From NCBI RefSeq assembly GCF_000308495.1, contig NZ_BAFU01000239.1:1-42988 (forward strand): 42,988 bases of DNA, written 5' to 3'. Under the pieces are notes generated by a model. That model ran no database searches. It was not told the origin of the DNA and saw only the letters and a list, made by a program, of their open reading frames with translations. Source of the DNA: Nocardia brevicatena NBRC 12119. Lineage in GTDB: Bacteria; Actinomycetota; Actinomycetes; Mycobacteriales; Mycobacteriaceae. A program made the translations under genes and the position numbers. This document shows, in pieces, positions 1 through 9,012 of this stretch (within the stretch, counting starts at the first letter, position 1; each line of letters opens with the position of its first letter).

Positions 1-587
1 TTGCCGGGCCGCAGCATTACCGCGGCGGGTTCCCCGGTTCCGGCCCCGCCGTGGTCGATGAACGCCCACAACGGGTGGAAACCATAACCTCGCTTGAACG
101 TCGGTGCCGCGCGTTGTTTGTCCGAGTGCGCCTCGATCAGGGTGGCATCGAGATCGATCACCAGTGGTGCCGCAGCATCGGCTCCGTGGCCGGGAGCTCC
201 GATGCCGGCGGATTTCCATGCTTGCGCTCGCGCTTGCGCGCGAGCCGATGCGATGGTCGACAACGCTTTCGGCGCATCAGCGGCCAACGCTGTGATCAGT
301 CGTGACACCGTCGGGTCCGAGGCCACCGCACCGAAGAGCCCGGGCTCGCCTCGTAACAACGCCGGATCGGAGACACAATCCCCGCCGAGCGCGAGCATCA
401 CCGCCAGATCCGTCACGATCTTCCCGGGATCATGGCGAGCGCCGGGCCTGCACCACGGCGAAAGGTTCTGCGACAACTCCACGGTCAAACCGATCTTCTC
501 CGCGGTCTGTAACAGCAATCCCGCCCCGGCCGGCGACACGACCGGCGACCCGCCGTTCTCGATTTTCAGCGACGGATACCACGACAT
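1..587 (-). CDS. IS1380-family transposase, 3' end cut by window edge
   Basis: The reverse strand from 587 encodes a protein beginning MSWYPSLKIENGGSPVVSPA, the typical N-terminus of IS1380-type DDE transposases. It stays open to the window edge, so about 195 residues are visible and the C-terminal half lies outside. The visible part includes a segment like VIDLDATLIEAHSDKQ, which fits the first catalytic Asp region of this family. The ATG at 587 is chosen because homology starts there; an in-frame GTG at 599 is an alternative. The gene begins just inside the element end, next to two inverted repeats (600-703). Codon use is the same high-GC style as the neighbours. Whether the copy is intact cannot be seen. 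Confidence 0.85.
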   Translation of the reverse strand, partial: MSWYPSLKIENGGSPVVSPAGAGLLLQTAEKIGLTVELSQNLSPWCRPGARHDPGKIVTDLAVMLALGGDCVSDPALLRGEPGLFGAVASDPTVSRLITALAADAPKALSTIASARAQARAQAWKSAGIGAPGHGADAAAPLVIDLDATLIEAHSDKQRAAPTFKRGYGFHPLWAFIDHGGAGTGEPAAVMLRPG

Positions 588-599
588 GGACTCACTCAC

Positions 600-672
600 C
601 GAAAGGGTGCTCCACAACCTCGATTTTCGATCCTCAACAAATCGAATTATCGCAGGTCGGAGCACCCTTTCG
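600..672. repeat. 14-bp perfect inverted repeat upstream of transposase
   Basis: CGAAAGGGTGCTCC (600-613) recurs in inverted form at 659-672 with 45 bp between. It lies immediately before the transposase start and overlaps the alternative GTG. It may be the terminal or subterminal repeat of the IS1380 element, or a hairpin limiting transposase expression. Confidence 0.6.
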
Positions 673-703
673 CCAATTCCGGCCCCTTCGTGCCGGAATT
701 GGC
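672..703. repeat. 11-bp hairpin at the IS boundary
   Basis: GCCAATTCCGG (672-682) pairs perfectly with CCGGAATTGGC (693-703) around a 10-nt loop. Homology to the neighbouring amidohydrolase resumes about 20 bp further right, so this hairpin probably marks the outer end of the insertion sequence. No target duplication can be tested because the other end is outside the window. Confidence 0.5.
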
Positions 704-721
704 ATGAAGAGGCGAGGCCAA

Positions 722-897
722 CGGGGTCACTTCCGGCTTGATATCAAGGATGGTGAAGTCGGCCATCCACCGGTCGACCTGAATGACGGGGAAATCGGAG
801 CCGAACAGCACCTTGTCGCGCAGCACCATATTGGCCGCTTTGACGAGTTGCGGAGGGAAATATTTCGGTGGCCATCCGGACAGATCGATGTAGACAG
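722..897 (-). pseudogene. amidohydrolase-2 family C-terminal fragment
   Basis: The reverse strand reads VYIDLSGWPPKYFPPQLV, later KVLFGSDFPVI and DFTILDIKPEV. This is the C-terminal part of a metal-dependent amidohydrolase of the amidohydrolase-2 (TIM-barrel) type; FGSDFP carries the late metal-site Asp. About 60 residues remain of a family usually near 300. The N-terminal side ends abruptly near 897, where a DUF1330 fragment starts on the other strand. The C-terminal side ends at the IS1380 boundary. It cannot encode an active enzyme. Confidence 0.7.
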
Positions 898-912
898 TTG
901 ACCTTGTCCTGA

Positions 913-1107
913 TACCGCTCCCCCGCGTACCAGGCGATTCTGCGCCTGCGGGCCGATCACATCGACAGCGATCCACTGCTCATCGAGGGCGTCGGTCCCG
1001 ATTACGACCCACTCGAACGGGCCATGGCACTGCGCGCGCAGGCCGCCGAGCACCGAGTCGGGTGGCGGCCGCCGGGCCGGTCGGATACCGTTCACCAGGC
1101 GGTATAG
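913..1107 (+). pseudogene. DUF1330 C-terminal fragment
   Basis: An open frame beginning directly after a TGA reads YRSPAYQAILRLRADHIDSD and continues LLIEGV, ending in TAG at 1105-1107. This matches the C-terminal half of small DUF1330 proteins (typically YRSPEYQAI...LVEGV, about 95 aa). There is no start codon or ribosome binding site, and the N-terminal half is missing at the point where the amidohydrolase scrap also breaks off. It ends 25 bp before the methionine-salvage operon. Confidence 0.6.
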
Positions 1108-1132
1108 TTTTTTGTAACAAAGGATGCGCCTG

Positions 1133-2794
<1,662 letters not shown>

Positions 2795-2795
2795 T

Positions 2796-3371
2796 ATGAC
2801 CCTGCTCCAGGTGATGGCCGCCGACAACGCCGCCGACGTGCGGGTGCGGACGACCGACGACACCGTGATCGCCGCTGAACTCGCCGCGCACGGCATCACG
2901 TTCGAACACTGGCCCGTGCTCGACGATGCCACCGCGACCTCGTCGGACGACCTGCTGGCTCACTACGCCGACCGGGTCGCCGAGCTGAACGCCTCCGGCC
3001 GTTACAAGCACATCGATATCGCGCGCATCCACCCGGACGACGCGAACCCCGAGTGGCCTGCGATCGCCAAAGGCGCCCGCGAGAAGTTCCTGAACGAGCA
3101 CCGACACGCCGAGGACGAGGTGCGCTACTTCGCCGCGGGTCGCGGCTGCTTCTACCTGCATCTGGGCGACGAGGTGCACGCGGTGGTGTGCGAGGGCGGC
3201 GATCTGCTCTCGGTCCCCGCGGGCACGCTGCACTGGTTCGACATGGGGACCCGTCCCGATTTCATCGCCATCCGCTTCTTCGAAGAGGAGGACGGCTGGA
3301 TCGGCGACTTCACCGGCGACCGGATCAGCGAGGGCTTCCCAACCCTCGACGAACTGCTCACCGCGCCGTGA
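2796..3371 (+). CDS. mtnD: acireductone dioxygenase (ARD)
   Basis: This 191-aa cupin oxidises acireductone with O2, giving formate and the 2-oxo acid precursor of methionine (Fe form). The metal ligands are visible in NEHRHAEDEVRYF (His, His, Glu) and in GTLHWFDMG (fourth His); the Arg-containing start of the second cupin motif is intact. Length is normal for the family. The ATG follows the mtnAB stop by one base, so translation is probably coupled. The stop overlaps the mtnC start as GTGA. This is the step after MtnC in the pathway, so the operon order is A-B-D-C. Confidence 0.93.
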   Translation: MTLLQVMAADNAADVRVRTTDDTVIAAELAAHGITFEHWPVLDDATATSSDDLLAHYADRVAELNASGRYKHIDIARIHPDDANPEWPAIAKGAREKFLNEHRHAEDEVRYFAAGRGCFYLHLGDEVHAVVCEGGDLLSVPAGTLHWFDMGTRPDFIAIRFFEEEDGWIGDFTGDRISEGFPTLDELLTAP

Positions 3372-4051
3372 CCCGCGCGATCGTCCTCGACATCGAGGGC
3401 ACCACCAGCCCGACCAGTTCCGTGCGCGAAGACCTCTACGGCTACACCCGGGACCGACTGCCGCAGTGGCTGGCCGACAACAGCGCCGACGCGGCGGCGC
3501 CGGTCCTCGCGGGGGCCAGGGAACTGACCGGACGCCCCGACGCGGACACCGCCGAGGTGGCCGAGATCCTGCGGGGCTGGCTGGGCTCGGACGTGAAGGC
3601 CGAGCCGCTGAAGACCGCGCAGGGTCTGATCTGTCACGAGGGCTTCCGCAGCGGCGCCCTGCACGGCGATTTCTTCCCCGACGTCGCGCCCGCACTGACG
3701 GATTGGCGGGCCGCGGGGCTGACACTGTACGTGTACTCGTCGGGTTCGGTGCGCAACCAACGCGATTGGTTCGACTTCGCGCGCGGCGGTGAGCTCGGCT
3801 CGTTGATCAGCGGATATTTCGATCTGTCCACCGCGGGCCCGAAGCGCGAAGCCGCGTCTTACGACAAGATCGCGAGCGCGATCGGCATGCCCGCGGCCGA
3901 GATCCTGTTCCTCTCGGACCACCCGGAGGAACTCGACGCGGCCGTCGCGGCGGGATGGTCGGCCATCGGCGTGCACAGGCCGGGCGAGCCCAATCCCCCG
4001 CGCCCACCGCACCGGTGGATCGGTTCCTTCGCCGAGATCGATCCGGCCTGA
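3368..4051 (+). CDS. mtnC: 2,3-diketo-5-methylthiopentyl-1-phosphate enolase-phosphatase
   Basis: This 227-aa HAD-superfamily enzyme enolises and dephosphorylates diketo-MTP-1-P to acireductone, the substrate of MtnD. HAD motif I is IVLDIEGTTSP (nucleophile Asp plus the DxEGT typical of MtnC), motif II is YVYSSGSVRNQ, the motif III Lys is in GPKREAASYDK, and motif IV is FLSDHPEEL. The GTG start at 3368 overlaps the mtnD stop. A hairpin follows 3 bp after the stop. The kinase or phosphorylase that supplies MTR-1-P (MtnK or MtnP) is not in the window. Confidence 0.93.
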   Translation: MTRAIVLDIEGTTSPTSSVREDLYGYTRDRLPQWLADNSADAAAPVLAGARELTGRPDADTAEVAEILRGWLGSDVKAEPLKTAQGLICHEGFRSGALHGDFFPDVAPALTDWRAAGLTLYVYSSGSVRNQRDWFDFARGGELGSLISGYFDLSTAGPKREAASYDKIASAIGMPAAEILFLSDHPEELDAAVAAGWSAIGVHRPGEPNPPRPPHRWIGSFAEIDPA

Positions 4052-4054
4052 CCG

Positions 4055-4082
4055 CGCGTCCGGGCCCTACCGCCCGGACGCG
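4055..4082 (+). terminator. hairpin terminator after mtnC
   Basis: CGCGTCCGGGC (4055-4065) and its exact complement (4072-4082) form an 11-bp GC-rich stem with a 6-nt loop, 3 bp after the mtnC stop. There is no U tract, as is common for actinomycete terminators. Confidence 0.7.
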
Positions 4083-4507
4083 GACAGGAATGCCGAGTGT
4101 CCGGCCCCGCACACACCCGCGGTCGCACGGCGCCGATGCGTCCGTGTACCGGCCGGTGGGGAAGATCCGGGGCGCGGTCGCCTTCTCCGCGGAAGGGGGC
4201 CGGCTCCGCTCGTCTTCGAATGCTTCCCAGGCGCCGTTCGGGTTTTCTTCGTCCACTCCCCGTGGGCAGTCACTCGTTCGTGTCCGGCACACCCGTCCGG
4301 GAACGGATCGTAATGCTGGCCAGAATCATGAACGGCCGTTCCAAAGACTCCAGCGGCCTTCCGTACGAACCGTGCCGCAGCGTCTCCAGAGCGACTGTGC
4401 CGTAAAGGGTGTCGTGCTGCTTTGTCTTCTACACCTGCATGACCGCACTCGCCAGAACCTTGTTCTGCCGCATGACACGTGTACCCGCATGGTTGTGCCA
4501 GTGGAAT
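4083..4507. other. 425-bp stretch without a supported gene
   Basis: All frames look like arginine/proline-rich shadows with no recognisable domain. Local GC is lower around 4380-4510 than in the neighbours. It probably holds the upstream region of the zinc-ribbon gene at 4601. Confidence 0.4.
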
Positions 4508-4540
4508 TCCGACGTCGTTTATCGACGAAGTCCGACGTCG
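4508..4540. promoter_or_regulatory. direct repeat of TCCGACGTCG upstream of zinc-ribbon gene
   Basis: TCCGACGTCG occurs at 4508-4517 and again at 4531-4540, starts 23 bp apart. Each copy contains the self-complementary CGACGTCG. The pair lies 60-90 bp before the start at 4601 and may be a regulator site. No regulator gene is adjacent. Confidence 0.35.
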
Positions 4541-4600
4541 CGCGGAGTCTGTGCGGGTGATCGTGACGTGAAAAATGACATCACTGCGCACTGGTAGGCC

Positions 4601-4828
4601 GTGCGCAGCCGATTCGACCCGGCGGCGTTGTGGCCATATGAACCACGGGAACCGCACCGGCTACACGCCGGCCGACACGGCCACTTCTGGCTGCCGTGCC
4701 GTTTGTGTGGCAACTATTTCGGAGGTCACGAAATCGTGGATTCTATCCGCTTCCCCGACAACGAACCGGACACCTCCCAGGCTATCTGCCCTGTGTGCAC
4801 CGCCCATCGAAACGGGGGCCGGCCGTGA
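4601..4828 (+). CDS. small zinc-ribbon-like protein
   Basis: This 75-aa protein has no assignable function. Its centre reads HFWLPCRLCGNYFGGHE and, 23 residues later, AICPVCTAHRNG. That is two CxxC pairs, as expected for a single zinc-binding ribbon. The N-terminal third is Arg/His-rich. GTG 4601 is the only reasonable start; the ribosome binding site is weak, and a start at a later codon cannot be excluded. Such small CxxC proteins recur in actinomycete genomes as conserved hypotheticals (recalled, not searched). It stands alone between the mtn operon and IS3 debris. Confidence 0.6.
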   Translation: MRSRFDPAALWPYEPREPHRLHAGRHGHFWLPCRLCGNYFGGHEIVDSIRFPDNEPDTSQAICPVCTAHRNGGRP

Positions 4829-5012
4829 CGATCGGGCTCCGACTCTGGCCCGTGGCCCTCATCCGCCGCGCCGTCATCCCGCGCATCTCGCCGGATCGCG
4901 GCATACAGCTCGACCTTCGACCGACAGAGCAACAGTGATCTTCTTCCACGCGAGAACCGGATGAAGCACACGCATCCGCGCACCGCAACCAAGAACACGA
5001 CATCAAAATTCC

Positions 5013-5165
5013 TTACCGCGCCGGCGTTTGCCGAACGCCCTTCCACCAGTGATTGGCCGAGCAAATCCGCCACGCGGTCAGCCCGGCCATCGCCTCACCC
5101 GCCGATCGGGCCTCATCGGCCAGGAAGCGGTACCCGCACCGGGCGGGATCGTGCATGCCGATCAC
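5013..5165 (-). pseudogene. IS3-family OrfB N-terminal fragment
   Basis: The reverse strand reads VIGMHDPARCGYRFLADEAR followed by TAWRICSANHWW. I recognise this as the start region of an IS3-type OrfB (transposase before the rve domain). It is about 50 residues long, lacks the catalytic domain, and its start codon is replaced by sequence of a second IS3 fragment on the other strand. Confidence 0.6.
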
Positions 5166-5445
5166 CGAGCCCAGCTCACCTCTTGGGTTGTCGGGGAGAA
5201 GATCCATTCGGCCGGGCTGCTGCCGTCGTTCGGGACCGTCGACGACGGGCTGGACAACGCGATGATGGAGTCGTTCTGGTCCTCGATGCAGATCGGACTG
5301 CTCGACCGCCAGAAATGGAAGACGCGCGTCGAACTCGCCAACGCGATCTTCGACTACACCGAGATCTTCTACAACCGCCGACGCCGCCACTCCGCACTCG
5401 GCTACCGCACACGCATCGAACACGAACTACTCTCCGAGAAAACAC
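5142..5445 (+). pseudogene. IS3-family transposase C-terminal fragment (rve domain)
   Basis: The forward frame reads GGIVHADHRAQLTSW, PSFGTVDDGLDNAMMESFWS and FYNRRRRHSALGY. These are the second half of an IS3 rve integrase core: the D of HADH, the E of MMESFWS, and the terminal RRRHSALGY. The first catalytic Asp and the helix-turn-helix are missing. The first residues of this fragment overlap the opposite-strand fragment at 5142-5165, so the two remnants share a short junction. Confidence 0.75.
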
Positions 5446-5629
5446 CCTCTACCGCTGCCAGTTGGCTACCGCGACCGGAACCCAAGAGGTGGGGCAGGCC
5501 ACAACTGTCACCTCCTCGTGCAGCTGCCCCCACCGTCACTCGAGGAGAAGAGCTGATGCAGAGCGTGGAGATAGCGGTCGATTCCCTTCCACATACCGTG
5601 GCCGGCTCACCCGCCGGTGTCATGCGGGA

Positions 5630-6958
5630 TCATTGCCCGGCGCGGAACCTACGAGCGACATCAGGCAGCGCGCCGGCGAGCCGGTCGACATGTTCGGTGA
5701 GCGTGAATTGCGCCGGGGTGACCCGCACGCAGTCACCGTGGGTGACTCCGCCACGGCGAACCGTGAAAATACCGTGCTCCTCCAGCAGGTACTGCGCGAT
5801 GGCCTCGTTGTCGGCCTGAGAAGTTCGGCCCGAGACGCGGAACGAGGTGATCGCTCCATACATCGAGGGATCGTCCGGAGTCAAGATCTCGATATTGCCG
5901 ATGTGCCGGACCCGGTCGACCCAATGGTTGCGCAGATGTTGCAGTCGAGCCTGCTTGACCGATGCGCCGAGCGCCTCGTGGCAGTTCAGAGCGGTGTCCA
6001 CGGTGAGAAATGCGGCCGCGTCCAATGTGCCGGAATGCACTCGCGAGCGAATATCGTCGGCGGGATAGGTCTCGTCGCCGAACGCGAGATCGGTATCGCC
6101 CAGACGTTCCTTGCGTATGTAGAGGAAGCCGGCGCCGAGCGGAGCATTGATCCACTTGTGCAGGGAGAAGCCAACGAAGTCCGCCCCCAGATCGGGGATG
6201 GTGAAATCGAGCTGCCCCCATGAATGGGCGGCATCGACGATCACGTCCACTCCCCTCCGCCTGGCCATGGCGACCACTTCTCGGACCGGCACGACCAGCC
6301 CGGTGCGATTGTTCATATGGCTGAGCAGCAACAGCTTGACGCGGGGATGGTCGCGCAGGGACCACGCATAGGTGTCGAGGACCGCCTGACGCGTGGCCGG
6401 CTCCGGGATCGTGATCCGGACAACCTCGACGCCGCGCCTGCTGCGCAGCGAATTGAGCGCGTATTGGCAGCTGTGGTAGTCGAGGTCGGCATACATCACC
6501 GCATCACCGGGGCGCAGCTTGTTGTAGCCGGTGATGAGACTTTGCAGGGCCTCGGTGCCGCCGCGGGTCAGGGCGATCTCCTCGACCGACACACCGACCG
6601 CAGTGGCGAGCTGTTGTCGAATACCTTCCAGCTCGGCCTTGTATCCCGTTCTGAGCAGGTAGGAGTTGGACTCGTTGAGCCGGTCCATATTGGCCAGGTA
6701 GGCCTGCCGCACGGGGGTTGGCATGATTCCGTAGTAGCCGTTTTCCAGGTTGACGACACCCGGAGTCGTGGGGAACTGGCTCGCCACCCGTGTCCAGAAC
6801 CGCTCATCACGCGCGAGTTCCTCGGGGGCACGGCCCTCGGGTGCTGGGACGGGTTCGACCTCGCGTGCCGCATCCCGGGGCCGGTCACCGCTCAAGCCTC
6901 CGGAAACCAGTAATCCCGCGCCTATTCCGGCCAAAACCCCGCGCCGTGATGTCCCCAC
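5630..6958 (-). CDS. Tat-exported PLP-dependent class V aminotransferase
   Basis: This 442-aa fold-type I PLP enzyme belongs to the aminotransferase class V / isopenicillin-N-epimerase-like group. The core includes VVNLENGYYGIMP, TRGGTEALQSLI, VIVDAAHSWGQ (cofactor Asp and His) and GFSLHKWINAP with the Schiff-base Lys. The N-terminus, MGTSRRGVLAGIGAGLLVSG, is a twin-arginine signal: an RR pair, a hydrophobic stretch and a later charged region. The folded PLP-loaded enzyme is therefore probably secreted by the Tat route, possibly membrane-held, since no lipobox is clear. Substrate is unknown; cysteine-desulfurase, epimerase and transaminase roles are all possible. It stands alone between IS debris and a methyltransferase pseudogene. 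Confidence 0.85.
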   Translation of the reverse strand: MGTSRRGVLAGIGAGLLVSGGLSGDRPRDAAREVEPVPAPEGRAPEELARDERFWTRVASQFPTTPGVVNLENGYYGIMPTPVRQAYLANMDRLNESNSYLLRTGYKAELEGIRQQLATAVGVSVEEIALTRGGTEALQSLITGYNKLRPGDAVMYADLDYHSCQYALNSLRSRRGVEVVRITIPEPATRQAVLDTYAWSLRDHPRVKLLLLSHMNNRTGLVVPVREVVAMARRRGVDVIVDAAHSWGQLDFTIPDLGADFVGFSLHKWINAPLGAGFLYIRKERLGDTDLAFGDETYPADDIRSRVHSGTLDAAAFLTVDTALNCHEALGASVKQARLQHLRNHWVDRVRHIGNIEILTPDDPSMYGAITSFRVSGRTSQADNEAIAQYLLEEHGIFTVRRGGVTHGDCVRVTPAQFTLTEHVDRLAGALPDVARRFRAGQ

Positions 6959-7509
6959 GGTGAATCCTTTCGACGATCACAGCCGACTCGCGGAGCCGGC
7001 GACTCCTCGGGCGGGCTCTCGCAACCGGCGTGGCTCGGTCGTGAGATCGTCGACTCGGCAACCCGGGCCCGTCGCTGCGGCGATCCGTCCTGTGCTGTTC
7101 ACCGTCGATCCGGCCGCCCACACGAGTGACCCGACGGTCGACCGGTACGAGTATTCACATCCTCTGCTGTATACGCAATTTCGGACTGCCGGCCCGTCGG
7201 AACAGGGAAGACAGAGCCCCTGCGTCGGGCAGCTGCGCGGTCAAATCGAAAACCGCTCTATACGACCCAGTTCACCGTGCGTTGGCTCCCGGACATATAT
7301 CCAGCCTGCTGCACGTGCATCCAAGAAGTCCCCGGAATCCGCTAGAGCGCAGCTGAATGCCCATCGAGGCGTGGCCTGCCACGTGCCTTGACATCTCCTG
7401 CGCCCCGAGCTCCCTGGCCGGCTGCCATGAGATCCCTACCCCGGGCCACCGTCTGCGTACCCGGCCGTGGGTCGGCGAAACGGCCGGGCCGGGGCGGCGC
7501 GATGTGCTG
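6959..7509. other. 550-bp stretch without a supported gene
   Basis: No frame shows a domain. A reverse frame ending at 7241 reads FLDARAAGWIYVREPTHGEL near its C-terminus and could be the end of a lost gene, but it has no start and uses CTA. The left end should hold the promoter of the Tat aminotransferase gene. Confidence 0.35.
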
Positions 7510-7662
7510 TCATCGCCTTCGTTCAGTGCGGTCGGCCGGCTCGCGGTTGTGTTGTATGGCGTGCTGAGCTGCCGTGAGAGCGCATCCGAAGGCGCATCGC
7601 AGAGCTGCCCGGGTCGCCGGGTGGCCGATGATTCGTGTTGCTGTCTGCGCCATGGTGTTCAT
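7510..7662 (-). CDS. 50-aa ORF coupled to the methyltransferase remnant
   Basis: The reverse-strand ATG (7662-7660) overlaps the methyltransferase stop as TGATG, and GAGGAG lies 5 nt upstream, an arrangement typical of translational coupling. The product starts MNTMAQTATRIIGHPATRAA, then LRCAFGCALTAAQHAIQHN, and ends RTERRR. Its middle is an Ala/Cys-containing mildly hydrophobic segment, with charges at both ends. I recognise no family. Its upstream partner is frameshifted, so expression may be reduced. It could also be chance coding in a decaying region. Confidence 0.35.
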   Translation of the reverse strand: MNTMAQTATRIIGHPATRAALRCAFGCALTAAQHAIQHNREPADRTERRR

Positions 7663-8231
7663 CAATGCTCCTCGTGGTAGCACTCGGTGAGACCACGTGG
7701 TGGCGCAGTCTCCCGCTCACGGCGAAATGACACCCGCGCCATCGCCGTCGCGTCACCGACGCCGAGCACCAGGCGCCCCGAGGGACGCAGTGCACGGGCG
7801 ATCTCGGTGAAATGCCGTGGTCAGATCCTCGATGAAGTACACGGCGTTGGTGCCGGCCACCGCATCCACCGTTGCCGAGGCAAGAGGCAGGTCGCGCATG
7901 GCTGCGCTGTGCAATAGCAACCGGCCGCTGTCGATCTCGTTGCGGTAGCGACGGCGTACCTGGTCGATCATCGTCGGCGAGACCTCCACGCCGTGCACGG
8001 TACCGGTGTCACCGACTCGGTCCGATAACAGGCCGAGACCGACTCCGCCCCCGAAGTCGATATCGACGGCGTGGCGCCTTGGACCGGGTCTGCGGCAGCA
8101 ACGGCCGCGGCCACAGTAGCGCGATTGCCGCGGTTGAGTATCCGGCCGACGAGACGCCCGATCACACCATCCGGCCATCCGAGTCGGATGCCTATCGCGT
8201 CCCACAGACGTCCTGTTATCGGCGTTTTCAC
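7662..8231 (-). pseudogene. class I SAM-dependent methyltransferase, two frameshifts
   Basis: Three reverse frames together give one protein. From GTG 8231 it reads TGRLWDAIGIRLGWPDGVIG to about 8070; a second frame gives VDIDFGGGVGLGLLSDRVGD (SAM motif I) and GVEVSPTMIDQ (motif II) to about 7812; a third gives EIARALRPSGRLVLGVGD (motif V region) and the stop at 7664-7662. The parts are collinear with small-molecule methyltransferases but need two single-base corrections. The C-terminal substrate-binding tail is also short. It is either a real pseudogene or carries sequencing errors. Confidence 0.75.
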
Positions 8232-8405
8232 AGCGCATTCATCTCGTTCGACCGGGGTAGGACCGAGCGAACATAGCTCGCCGCACGAGCAGAGCTTCGG
8301 TTCGGCATTTCTTTTCGGCAGGCCCACTGGCGCCGCGGGCTGCCGCATTTCCCGGTTCTGCCCCGAGGCGTTTCGCGCCTTTCCAAGGCGCCGGTGGCCG
8401 GGTGC

Positions 8406-8442
8406 TCGGCTGCCCCCGAGCGCGCGGCCCGGGGGCAGCCGA
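8406..8442 (-). terminator. 13-bp hairpin after the copA remnant
   Basis: TCGGCTGCCCCCG (8406-8418) and its exact complement (8430-8442) enclose an 11-nt loop, 22 bp beyond the stop of the copper-gene remnant read on the minus strand. It is a strong Rho-independent-like stem without a U run. Confidence 0.7.
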
Positions 8443-8463
8443 ACGGGCCATCAGACGGTGGCG

Positions 8464-8686
8464 TTACTGCGCTGTGGAGCGGAAACGACGCATCCGCGGG
8501 CTGTTGCTGACCACGAACACCGAGGAGAACGCCATAGCCGCCCCGGCGAGCATCGGGTTGAGCAGGCCCGCCATGGCCGGCGGGTGCATCGGGGTTCGGG
8601 CCGATCGCCGCGTCGACGCCGAGAGCGATTCCGAAGACCACCGCGAGACCGAGGGCGAAGCCGGCGAACTTGCTGAGCGTGTTCAC
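8464..8686 (-). pseudogene. deletion hybrid: N-terminus of copper His-rich protein joined to P-type ATPase C-terminus
   Basis: With AAGGAG 5 nt upstream, GTG 8686 starts [20 protein letters not shown] and [16 protein letters not shown]. This is the membrane-anchored N-terminus of the copper-associated protein family that is intact, without this anchor, at 15755. At about 8560 the reading continues in another frame as [19 protein letters not shown] and [14 protein letters not shown], the last helix and tail of a CopA/CtpV-like copper P-type ATPase, ending in TAA. An internal deletion removed most of both genes and left them out of frame. No ATPase domain remains. Confidence 0.75.
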
Positions 8687-8726
8687 CGGGTCGCTCCTTG
8701 CCGTCGTGTCGTGATCGGGTGGGTGG

Positions 8727-8939
8727 TCAGTCGGCCGGCCGGCAGCCGGCTTCGTCGACAGCTGCCGCGATCGCGGCGCGCTCGACGGAAGCAGTGCTGC
8801 CGATCGTGACCAGTCCGCCGGCGAGGTCGACATCGACCGAGGTGACGCCGCCGATCTTGCCGACTTCCTCGCGGACCGAGGAGACGCAACGGCCGCAGGT
8901 CATGCCGGTGACCGTCACGGTGGTGGTTGCGGTGCTCAT
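8727..8939 (-). CDS. copZ: CopZ-like copper chaperone (HMA domain)
   Basis: A 70-aa single heavy-metal-associated domain. VTVTGMTCGRCVSSVREEVG carries the metal-binding MxCxxC pair, followed by TSVDVDLAGGLVTIG and a final AAVDEAGCRPAD, the normal beta-alpha-beta order and length. ATG 8939 is preferred: GGAGAG lies just upstream and the fold starts here. It binds Cu(I) and hands it to a copper ATPase, but the next gene downstream is only an ATPase remnant. A degenerate copper-operator-like sequence lies about 55 bp upstream. It may be cotranscribed with the MFS gene. Confidence 0.9.
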   Translation of the reverse strand: MSTATTTVTVTGMTCGRCVSSVREEVGKIGGVTSVDVDLAGGLVTIGSTASVERAAIAAAVDEAGCRPAD

Positions 8940-8992
8940 CTGTTCTCTCCTTGATGTCGTGGCGGCTTTCCACCGCCGAGCCAAATTCATGG

Positions 8993-9012
8993 CACCCCGG
9001 GCGTATATGTTC
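8993..9012. promoter_or_regulatory. degenerate CsoR-type half operator before copZ
   Basis: ACCCCGGGCGTATATGT resembles one arm of the perfect palindromes at 10471 and 15690 (GGGGGTATATG), with the other arm eroded. It overlaps the last codon of the MFS gene, about 55 bp before copZ. Binding is uncertain. Confidence 0.3.

Noticed and set aside
6750-7391. 213-aa forward ORF across the aminotransferase promoter
   Set aside because: Its first part is antisense to the Tat aminotransferase and the rest is composition-driven.
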